Below, one piece after another: positions 56,405 through 64,000 of a stretch of 64,000 nucleotides of DNA (its first letter is position 1; the number at the start of each line of letters is the position of its first letter). This stretch comes from Cricetomys ansorgei (lineage: Eukaryota > Chordata > Mammalia > Rodentia > Nesomyidae). The stretch covers positions 186,001 through 250,000 of the forward strand of contig JAMJFZ010000770.1 in the NCBI GenBank assembly GCA_026225945.1, written 5' to 3'. The notes below the pieces were generated by a model. That model had not been told where the DNA came from and made no database searches. It was given only the letters and a program-made list of their open reading frames with translations. The translations under genes and the position numbers were made by a program.

Positions 56405-57644
56405 CCAAGTTTATCACAACCTTGTGGACGTCTTTCATCAGCAGGCATTGTTTGCATACTCACTGGATAAGCCAGAGTTGGTTTTCTTAAAATCTTTGGC
56501 TGCCACATTGCGTTATAAGGTGGAGCAGTAGGCCCTGAATTCTCTGAGGTAGGCTTTTACTTCCTTCCATCAATTGTTCTAATTTTGCTACCAAGGTTTG
56601 CATTCTCGCATTCCACTTCTCATCTATTTCTTTATTTAAGGATGCTTCTTGTGAGAAGCAAGTAGATTCTGCTTTTCTTTCCACCATTTTAAAATTATCT
56701 GATTTTGCTCTTAATTTATCTCCTGTATCTAAGTCAGCTTCCCATAAAGGGCTAGGAGATTTCCCTTTTTCTTCTGTACTGATAATTTTCCTTCAAAGAG
56801 CACAGTATACCGTGATGGCTATTGATAATACAATGTGAAATACCAGTATAACAAAAACCATAATCTGTATTATGCTAATCTCGATTGAAGTATTTATCTC
56901 TTCATCTACTGCTTTCATTCCTATGACATCCATAACAATACTATACAGAGCCCAAGTGCCCTGTGTCCTAATATTTTCCATTTTTAACACAGAAAAATTT
57001 TCTTTTCCACTCTTATGTATCCTCTCCTTCCTTAGGAAACTTCAGTGTATTTTTCCTTTATTATTTCTTTCTTACTTTGGCTCTTATTTTTCCAAGGAGC
57101 ATTCTCTTTATTACCTTCTCTTCTTACAGAAGGTCTGCAAATCTGTGGTTCCTTTCCTGGAACTTTATTAACCCACACCTGTGTGCACTTTTTCTTTATT
57201 TCTGTCTCTTTCTCTCCAGCTCTCCTCTTTCCATAGGAGGCTTTACTCCTTTTTTATTTATTTATCCTGTATCTGCTACACTTCTCCTCTGTCTTACGCA
57301 CTGCTCAGGAGCTACATTATCTTCTGAGGTAAGGAGAATTAGTAATTACCTTTAAACTGTTTCTTTCTCTCTTTCTCTTTTTTATTTCTTACTCTCTGCT
57401 TTTAAACTTAATATTTCTTTCTCTTAACTTCACTCCTTTATTAACTACCTTATACTTTGAGCTCACTTTCCCTATCCTGTGTCTTCTTCTTTTCTTTTCT
57501 CTGCCTTGGCTCTTGCCATCCCGCGTTGTCTGTTGTTTCCTTGTAGACCCTGCGTCTGGACTCTCCTGTCCTGCGTTGTCTGTCCTTTCCTTTGTCTTCT
57601 TTCTTCTTTTCTTCTTTTCTCTTTTCTTTCCTACGTGTGTCCTT
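56405..57644 (-). pseudogene. Leader and N-terminal/central gag remnant
   Basis: Downstream of the primer site comes a purine-rich leader (minus frame about 57389-57640, rich in Lys/Arg/Glu) and then short broken frames: 56793-56990, with a hydrophobic stretch, and 56487-56687, with a Glu/Lys-rich helix-like segment. I see no intact matrix or capsid, and the space before the zinc knuckles is too short for a full capsid domain, so a large part of gag is deleted. Confidence 0.55.
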
Positions 57645-57662
57645 GCCCCACGTTGGGCGCCA
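57645..57662 (-). other. Primer binding site (tRNA-Lys type)
   Basis: The minus strand reads TGGCGCCCAACGTGGGGC, two bases after the CA end of the 5' LTR. This matches the 3' end of a lysine tRNA (Lys-1,2 type), used by several class II/beta-like retroelements. Confidence 0.85.
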
Positions 57663-57664
57663 AG

Positions 57665-58097
57665 TGTTAAAGTATCTTTCGATCGCTTAATAAGAGTCCA
57701 TGGTTGAATTTTCCAATGCTCTTTATTAATCACAAACCATGTCAAATCTCAGGGAATTCAATAACCGAGTGGCTAGGCAGAGACTTCATCTTTCTTCCCA
57801 AATCCTCCTTTTTCATCAGCCTCTCCTCTTATGCCTTAGCCCCCCTTTTCTTCTCCCCTGCCCCCTTTCTACTTCCAGGCCTTCATTACAACACAGTCAT
57901 ACTAGGCTGAGGGTGATTAGAATCTGTGTTCTTGACCTGCTCGTGTAACTAACTGTAACAGTTAGTTCTATCTGTTCAGATCTCAAGGCTAGCACAAGGG
58001 TGTGACTAGGTAGGAGGCAAGGCCTGCAAGGCATCTGGCTTCCCAGCTATAAGGCATCAAAACCAAAACAGCACACTAGAGTAAAATATCCCACAAC
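57665..58097 (-). repeat. 5' LTR of the provirus
   Basis: About 433 bp, matching 53082-53518. On plus it begins TGTTAAAGTATC and ends CCCACAAC. The AATAAA signal lies on minus at 57722-57727. Confidence 0.9.
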
Positions 58098-58263
58098 GAG
58101 GGGGGGCAGGTATGGTTCTTCCCAGGAGGTGATGGGACGTGAAGTGAGCAGGTGTTTGAGGAAAGATCCACACGTGTAGGCGCCCTCGGGACTGCCAGAC
58201 CACAAATGGCTGTATTAGCTGAAACCAGGCAAAAATGTGTTATCTTTATATCTTTAAAGTTAC

Positions 58264-58548
58264 ATTGAGGGCTGGCTCAGTGAGTGAAGAAGCTTTCACA
58301 CAAGCATGAAGACCTGAGCTGGATCTCAGCACCATGGAGAACGCAGATGGGGAGTATGTGCTGTGACTCCAGATGGAGGTAGGGTGGGGGCAGAGGGGTC
58401 CCAGGTGCTTCTCAGCCAGCAGCCTAGCCTAGACATCAAGCTCCGGGCCCATGCAGCCCCATGTGACTGAGCAGTAAGGGAGGTACATGTGTGTACTGTG
58501 TGGGGGAGGGCACCCTCACACATGTATTTGCACATGTATGCCACACAA
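58264..58548 (+). mobile_element. B4/RSINE1-type SINE
   Basis: GGGCTGGCTCAGTGAGTGAAG, GACCTGAGCTGGATCTCAGC, GGGGAGTATGTGCTGTGAC and a CACACATG-rich end. Confidence 0.7.
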
Positions 58549-58592
58549 TTATTGTTGTTGATGTTTGTATATATTTAACTTAAATCTTCTGG

Positions 58593-58730
58593 GTTAGTCA
58601 GATGTCTCTGTCACTAAAGGCACTTGCCAGCAAACCAGCCACCTGTTCAGTCCCTGGGACCCTCACGGTGGAAGGAGAGAACTCTCACAAGTTGTCCTCT
58701 GGATCCACACACGCAGTGTGTATAACCCTC
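58593..58730 (+). mobile_element. B2/B3-type SINE, diverged
   Basis: CACTAAAGGCACTTGCCAGC, TTCAGTCCCTGGGACCC, GGAGAGAACTCTCACAAG and GTCCTCTGGATCCACACACG. Confidence 0.55.
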
Positions 58731-59495
58731 TCCCCACAAATCGTCATCCATAGAGATGTGAAGGGAAAGAACAGTAGTAAATTAGTATTTAACGCCTCAT
58801 AGTTTATGAAGATTATTAGAGGTGTTGTTGCTTTGCAAAGACGTTTTGAGTGGCTTGAAAGTGCTGCTTTGCTGTTGTCTATAAGAACTTGTGCGTTACC
58901 GCACACCAAGCTTGGCTGAGTGACTGCAGGGTCATGAAATATCTCTGGGGTTTGTCTTGTGTCTTCCAGGTGTCTTCTAGGATGACTCAGTTCTTGTCAC
59001 CTGTTGGTTGCCTGTAGCTCGGCAACATGTGATCACAACCTGATGCTGTTGTAGAAGGCAGGTCTCATGGGAAATTGGCTTGGTTCCTCCTGTGAGCAGT
59101 GTGGAAAAAGACCTCAGGAGGCAATTGCAATCAGCAACATTAGCACTTAAATCCCTTTAAAAATTTCCAAGTCAGTGTATGAATCTCCGCCATCCTCAGG
59201 CACTCGCTGGGAATCTGCCGGGAGATGCCCCCTCACCGTTTTCTCACAGGTGCCTTCTGGAGGGTAGTGGGATTTACTGCCTTTGCCTCCTGTAAGAGCC
59301 AGAGCAGGGAAGCCTTTCCAGAGAGAGGCGCACGTGTCGCCTTCTGCCTCGGTCATGGCTGCTGGTAGATGTTTTAGTAAGAGCTACATGCCAGAGCTTC
59401 ATTCTCATTCAGAACAAATCAGCTCTCCTGCTTTTCATCTGTGTGGGTTTGTGTTTAAGTCCCAGTTGCTCTGAACGTGGCTTTCTTCTTCCTAG
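58731..59495. other. End of Ubac2 intron 1, no repeat recognised
   Basis: Unique-looking sequence up to the exon 2 acceptor. The last 20 bases include TTTCTTCTTCCTAG. Confidence 0.5.
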
Positions 59496-59623
59496 ACAAG
59501 GCACCTCTGTCGAAGAGTCTGCTGCTGGTCCCCAGTGCCCTGTCCCTTCTGCTGACTCTCTTGCTGCCCCATGGTCAGAAGTTCTTCCTGTATGACCTCC
59601 ACGCTGTCAAGAACGACTTCCAG
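59496..59623 (+). CDS. Ubac2: Ubac2 exon 2 (residues 11-53, first transmembrane segment)
   Basis: This 128-bp exon follows a pyrimidine-rich acceptor (TTTCTTCTTCCTAG) and ends in CAG before GTGGGT. With exon 1 it makes exactly 53 codons, ending in phase 0. The peptide starts YKAPLSKSLLLVPSALS and continues to LYDLHAVKNDFQ, matching the UBAC2 N-terminus. Residues about 17-36 are a Leu-rich hydrophobic stretch, which is the first membrane span; the conserved LYDLHAVKND segment follows. The remaining exons, including the rest of the rhomboid-like core and the UBA domain, lie beyond the window. The exon has no stop, frameshift or lost splice site, so the gene looks intact as far as visible. The residues seen differ at a few positions from the mouse and human proteins as I recall them, which argues for a different rodent. 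Confidence 0.93.
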
Positions 59624-60350
59624 GTGGGTGCACTGCTCCTTTGACCTCTGGGAGGAGAGGGGATGTTTGTCAAGATGTGCATTTTCTTCCTACAGTTCAT
59701 TAGTCCCCCAAACCCCTGAAGTATCGAAAATAGCATTTTAACACTGTTCTTGTATTCTGATCATACGTACCCTCTCTGTCCCCTTACAACTTCTACCCAC
59801 TCCTACCATGTCCTTCTAGCCTCCCCTCCTCCCCTCCTCCTCTCCTTCTCCCCCTCTTTCATCCCTTCCTCCTCCCCTCTCCTCCCCCCATCACTACTAT
59901 AATAGACTGAGTCCATCTGCACATGGGCGGGACATAGGGCCATTCACTGGAGCATGGACAGATTCAACTCACCAGGGTCACACCTCTAAAGAAACCTGAT
60001 GCTTCCTCTTTCAGCAGCCGTACTGCCAGCAGCTCCTCAGCTAGCACACTTAACATTTTCAAGACCGTGTCTCAGTCTGGGTATTTGATGAGATGATTTA
60101 GGTTCATCCATCTGTAACACATTCTGAATTAATGGTTGCTTCTATGAAAGGAGTTAAACCAAGGAGCAGTAGCTTTACTATTGGAAAGAACTCAGCTCTG
60201 GTTTCAGGATTGATAAATGGGTCTTATATGTGAGTTGGAATGTTAGGACAGGTTGTGCTGGGTGACTGGCAGCTCCCTTTGCATGAACGTCTGTGTTAGT
60301 CCCTGGCACCTTTCCTTCCTCGTGCACTGGTGCCATCCCAATGTCAGGTG
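59624..60350. other. Intron 2; CT-rich tract at about 59818-59890
   Basis: CCTCCCCTCCTCCCC-type sequence follows the exon by 200 bp. Nothing else is recognised. Confidence 0.5.
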
Positions 60351-60580
60351 CGCAGTCCCCGTGTGTCTCAGTTACTGTCTGTGCCGTCCTGCATGTGGGG
60401 CGCAGTCCCCGTGTGTCTCAGTTACTGTCTGTGCCGTCCCGCATGTGGGGCATACTGTCTGTGCCGTCCTGCATGTGGGGCGCAGTCCCCATGTGTCTCA
60501 GTTACTGTCTGTGCCGTCCCGCATGTGGGGCGCAGTCCCCGTGTGTCTCAGTTACTGTCTGTGCCGTCCCGCATGTGGGG
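60351..60580. repeat. 50-bp minisatellite, 4 full copies plus a 30-bp partial
   Basis: Units begin CGCAGTCCCC at 60351, 60401, 60481 and 60531, each ending GCATGTGGGG. A shortened unit (60451-60480) sits between the second and third. As 50 is not a multiple of 3, the same repeat passes through all frames. Confidence 0.95.
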
Positions 60581-60787
60581 CGCACAGTCCCTGTGGATGG
60601 CCTTCAGAAGCTTCTGTGTTGTGTCCCTGTCTCTAAAGTGGTGCTTCTCACCCTTGGCTGCATATTTGAAACCCGTGAAGAAGCTTAAGAAAAAAAATAC
60701 ATGTATGTTTACATGTACATATCACATACACATAAAATATACACACATATATGTTAAAATACCTGGTCAATCCTGACTCCAGGGAGT

Positions 60788-60866
60788 GGGTGCTGGAGAG
60801 ATGGCTCCCTGGTTAAGAGCACTTGCTGTTCTTGCAGGAGACCCAGGTTTGGTTCCAGCAGTATAG
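60788..60866 (+). mobile_element. B2 SINE, 5' half
   Basis: GTGCTGGAGAGATGGCTCCC head and GGAGACCCAGGTTTGGTTCC. It stops abruptly, and a possible continuation starts near 61325. Confidence 0.8.
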
Positions 60867-61324
60867 CTCTGGGGAGGGAAGGGTAGGGCAGGGTCTACGG
60901 GTCCATGTGGGAGCAGGCAGGATGTAAAGAATTCCCAGGAACACAGGGCAGAGGGTGTAACTCGGTTTACTGTGGGAATGGGGTCACAGTTATAGTGAGA
61001 GAAAGGGTCTCTGGTGCCCAGGATCGTCAGGAGAAGCTCATTGGTTGGGATAGCACAGGTACGGCAGCCCCATTTCATGTTGGGGATCACAACCTGGACC
61101 TAGGTATTTTCCCAGGGTCCAGAGGGAGAGACCTTGTATGGTCATCTAGGGAGAAATGAGTCCCAGCTTCAGGTCAACAACCGTCAGGTAGCATACTTGG
61201 AGCGGGTGTTGTCTTGCTGTGAAAGCAGACAGCATAGCTTGTGGTTTGTCAGAGCAGGGATTCGGGGAGCGGCTGCATGCCTTCTGCTCTCAGAATGAGA
61301 GTTCTGGGGTTCTAAGCACGCTTC
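60867..61324. other. Possible insertion splitting a B2
   Basis: About 460 bp of a sequence that I cannot name lies between the B2 head and a B2-like tail. Its length is in the range of an LTR. Confidence 0.35.
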
Positions 61325-61400
61325 TACCCTACCTCAGCTCCAGGACAGCCCCACACATGGTACAGTTACTTTCATGCAGAAAGAAATTCATGTACAGTAA
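61325..61400 (+). mobile_element. Possible B2 SINE 3' half
   Basis: CTCAGCTCCAGGACAGCCCC, CACACATGGTAC and ATGTACAGTAAAAAGAAAC resemble a diverged B2 end. Confidence 0.4.
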
Positions 61401-62589
61401 AAAGAAACACAGCAGAAAAATTTTAATTATACATAAAAAGGACAATTGATAGGACATTAATGATTTTAATTTTTAATGTTAATTAAAAAAAAATCCCTGG
61501 GGATTCTAGTGTGAGATCACTGAGACTTGGGAACTTCTGAAGGGGATGTGAAGCCCTGCTCGCTGAGCTGTCAGCACTGTGCAGTTGGGTTTCCTCGGCT
61601 TGCCAGTTGCACAGTTCATGCGTATCTGCTTCTGAGGTGGCTGGTGCAGTCACAGGAAGTGCTTGGGAGGGTGAGGGTTTCTCTTCTCCCTTGGGACTCT
61701 AAGCACACGCAGAAGAGCATGGGACTGTCAGGCACCAAGTGTACGCTAGGTCCTCAGGTGATGATAAGCCGAGGGGACCATGCAGGGCGGGGTGACTCTG
61801 GGAGCTTGGGGAAGGCAGCTAAACTCGCGGTGAAGAAAGGATGCTTTGCTCCCGGGTACCTGTGAGGTTCAGCCCCTCTGGGCTGTGCAGCAGGTGTTGC
61901 TGGGACTGAAGCAGGCTTGGTGGGGGAGTCCCAGGGCCAGATGATAGAGGCACTCCTATGTCGCCAGCCAAGTGGCCATGCCCTAAGCCTGGATCACTTA
62001 AGACGAATTACCAGCTTTATTTGATGTTAACCGTAGGCAAAACAATGGAGTTCTGTGCACACCTCATTGCATGCTATTAATTGTGAAGTCTCAGTTTCCT
62101 GAATCCTCAGATTTCCTGGTGGCTGTGAGCGTGGAATGCAGGGGAGGACGTGGAGTTGTCTTTAGCTGCTGTGCAGTGAGGATAGGCATCGTCCTGTTGC
62201 GTAGTTTGAGTACCCAGCAGCCTTCTGAGGCTACTCACCCTCAGCCACATTTGGTCATGATGATGGTAGTCTCTGTTGGCCTGGAGTTGTGTTGTACTAC
62301 ATCACAGGGCTCTGTGCCCTGGCTGCCTGATCAGAGAGAGGCTTTTCCTTCTTGAACCTTGGTCAGAGACGGCACAGTGCTGACAGTTCAGCCAGTAGAT
62401 AGCTGAATCTAGTGGCCTTCCCTAGGTCCGTCCAGAACTGTGAGAGCTCACGGGTGACTGAAAGTCTGCCTGGCGTCTTGCTTGGAGCGGAGACATCTGT
62501 GAGCTGTTTTGACAGTGCAGTTAGCTTTCTCATTTGTGCTGTTATTTGGTAGGGGATGAGGCTATATGACTTCAAGGAAGTAAATTGCT
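61401..62589. other. No recognised feature
   Basis: Unique-looking intronic sequence. The frame 61527-61865 has no family resemblance. Confidence 0.45.
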
Positions 62590-63065
62590 TTTTGCCTCTT
62601 TTTTCATGATCTTGGGATGGGGTATTCCCATGCATCTGTACATAGCACTGTTCATAGCAGCATTGTTCATGGTAGAACAACCTTGTGTCCGTCAGTAGAC
62701 AGATGAACAGGCAAGATGTCGTGCATGTAGGCATTGTGGTATTCAGCAATAAAAGAATGAGATTCACGCATGTTTCACTATGAACCTTGAAAACACTCTC
62801 CCCAGGTAATAAGCCAGACATAGAGGACAGGTGATGTGTCCCGTGTGTCCCCTCATGCCGTGCTCAGCATAGGCATTCATAGACAGCTGGACAGAGGTCA
62901 CCCAGGGCTCTGGGAGAGATGGCAGGCTAATGTTTCATGGTCAACATTTAGGATAATAGGGTAATGCACACTATTGTGTGTTCTTAACACCACTGAGTTA
63001 TGTACTTAAATTACGGTAAAATTTACCTTACATTTCACAGTAATTCAAGGGAAGCACAGGGTTAA
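62590..63065 (+). mobile_element. L1M-type LINE 3' end (old)
   Basis: Blocks in order: GTTCATAGCAGCATTGTTCATG, CAGATGAACAGGCAAGATG, TGTGGTATTCAGCAATAAAAG, AATAAGCCAGACATAGAGG, then a weak CACCACTGAGTTATGTACTTAAA and TACGGTAAAATTTACC. This is the 3' end of an old mammalian L1. Confidence 0.7.
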
Positions 63066-63414
63066 TTTGTTCCAACTGTGAATGGGAAATGAAATCAGTG
63101 TTTTGCAAATGTCATTAGGAACATTCAAATTTGGAAAATGTTGAGGACTCAGAATAGGCCTTTGAAAAGAAGCATTTTCTTTATGTACTTCTTTGTTTCT
63201 CACCTAGCAGAGGTGAACTTTCAAAGCTGATAGTATTCTTAAACTGCTAACATTTATCAGTGATTCCAAAGCTGCCATGCGCGTGGTTCTCCGGTTGTTA
63301 ATCTCACGAATTTTAGTTTTGAACTTTTACTCAAATTGTCACTTATAGCTTTGCTGTTAAATTTAGCAGTATAAAATCCACATTCACTAGTCTTTCATTT
63401 CATCTGGTGTATGA
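63066..63414. other. No recognised feature
   Basis: AT-rich, unique-looking intronic sequence. Confidence 0.45.
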
Positions 63415-64000
63415 GTCTGGAGAGAGAGAGAGAGAGTGTGTGTGTGAGTGTATGTATGCGTGAGTGTGTGTGTATGTGTGAGTGTGTGTATGTGTGAGTA
63501 TGTGTATGCGTGAGTGTGTGTATGTGTGAGTGTGTGTATGCGTGAGTGAGTGTATGTGTGTATGCGTGAGTATGTATATGCGTGAGTGTGTATATGTGTG
63601 TGTGTATGTGTGTGTGTGTATGCGTGAGTGTGAGTGTGTGTATGTGTGTGTGAGTGTGTGGATGTGTATGTGTGAGTGTGTGAGTGTGTATGTGTGAATG
63701 TGTGTATGTGTATGTGTGAGTGTGTGTATGCGTGAGTGTGTGTATGCGTGTGTGTATGTGTGAGTGTGTGTATGCGTGAGTGTATGAGTGTGTATGCGTG
63801 AGTGTATGTGTGTGTGTATGCGTGAGTGTGAGTGTGTGTATGTGTGTGTGTGTGGATGTGTATGTGTGAGTGTGTGTGTGTATGTGTGAATGTGTGTATG
63901 TGTATGTGTGAGTGTGTGAGTGTGTGTATGCGTGAGTGTGTGAGTGTGTGTATGTGTGTGTGAGTGTGTGGATGTGTATGTGTGTGTGGATGTGTATGTG
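63415..64000. repeat. (GA)n then TG-rich compound microsatellite, runs off window
   Basis: Starts with (GA)9, then GTGTGTGAGTGTATGT-type words mixing TGTGTG, TATGCG and GTGAG. Longer units recur: the block with TGTGGATGTGTATGTGTGAG appears near 63656 and 63851. The true length is unknown. Confidence 0.95.

Larger units (their letters stand above)
53082..58097 (-). mobile_element. ERVK-like (class II) endogenous retrovirus, defective
   Basis: A 5.0-kb provirus read on the minus strand: 5' LTR (57665-58097), lysine-tRNA primer site (57645-57662), gag remnant, protease, reverse-transcriptase pieces, a 3' region with no recognisable env, and 3' LTR (53082-53518). The LTRs differ by roughly 6 percent by eye plus an indel-rich segment, so the copy is fixed-age rather than very recent. 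Coding regions have frameshifts, stops and internal deletions. No clean target-site duplication remains, but both flanks are G-rich (GGGGGGC). It lies antisense to Ubac2 in intron 1. The class II assignment rests on the two-knuckle Gag, the primer site and RT similarity. Confidence 0.88.
32160..59495 (+). other. Ubac2: Ubac2 intron 1 (27.3 kb)
   Basis: It is bounded by GTGAGT at 32160 and TTCCTAG ending at 59495, a phase-1 GT-AG intron. It is filled with SINEs, minisatellites and, from 49.6 to 58.1 kb, several LTRs and an antisense ERVK-like provirus. I see no further coding exon with recognisable homology in it. A short alternative exon cannot be excluded without transcript data. Confidence 0.9.
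59624..64000 (+). other. Ubac2: Ubac2 intron 2, 5' part (runs off the window)
   Basis: It begins with the donor GTGGGT at 59624. It holds a CT-rich tract, a 50-bp minisatellite, a possibly split B2, an old L1 3' end and a long TG-rich microsatellite. No acceptor with following UBAC2 coding sequence is seen before the window ends. Confidence 0.85.

Overview
This window is nuclear DNA from a muroid rodent. B1, B2/B3 and B4/RSINE1/ID SINEs lie throughout on both strands, alongside rodent LTR families, a rodent-type hAT element, old mammalian MIR, MLT1-like and L1M remnants, and long CA/TG and polypyrimidine repeats. No bacterial-type genes, rRNA, canonical tRNA genes or CRISPR arrays are present. 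Most long open frames are artefacts of tandem repeats or of the CpG island. The UBAC2 exon 2 peptide is mouse-like but not identical to the mouse protein as I recall it, so another muroid (hamster, deer mouse, vole or similar) is more likely; I cannot name the species.

The one confidently recognised host gene is Ubac2 (plus strand), an ER-membrane rhomboid-like protein with a C-terminal UBA domain. Its promoter is a TATA-less CpG island at about 31.48-32.76 kb with NRF1-type palindromes and ETS sites. Exon 1 codes for 10 residues plus one base (32129-32159) and ends at a consensus GTGAGT donor. Exon 2 (59496-59623) restores the frame and adds the first transmembrane segment. Intron 1 (27.3 kb) therefore fills the right half of the window, and intron 2 runs off the end.

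Layout: 1-0.54 kb is CpG-rich DNA with a 39-bp minisatellite; 0.54-31.4 kb is intergenic, repeat-rich DNA with a 465-bp polypyrimidine tract (15.4 kb) and a 1.05-kb 9-bp-unit minisatellite (18.2-19.2 kb); 31.5-32.8 kb is the Ubac2 promoter and exon 1; 32.2-59.5 kb is intron 1, with minisatellites (35.7, 37.4 and 48.2 kb), a perfect 84-bp duplication (39.8 kb) and an LTR-rich block (49.6-58.1 kb); 59.5-64 kb holds exon 2, the start of intron 2, a 50-bp minisatellite, an old L1 3' end and a TG-rich microsatellite that continues past the window.

The LTR-rich block contains a 5-kb antisense class II (ERVK-like) endogenous retrovirus at 53082-58097. It has two LTRs, a lysine-tRNA primer binding site, gag zinc-knuckle, protease and reverse-transcriptase remnants, and no recognisable env. 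It is broken by frameshifts and by internal deletions that remove catalytic RT segments, so it cannot replicate by itself. Nothing in the window amounts to a clear new biological system. The points most worth checking are the deletion-built ERV, the LTR cluster inside the Ubac2 intron, the tandem-repeat loci, and the long stop-free frame running into the Ubac2 start codon.
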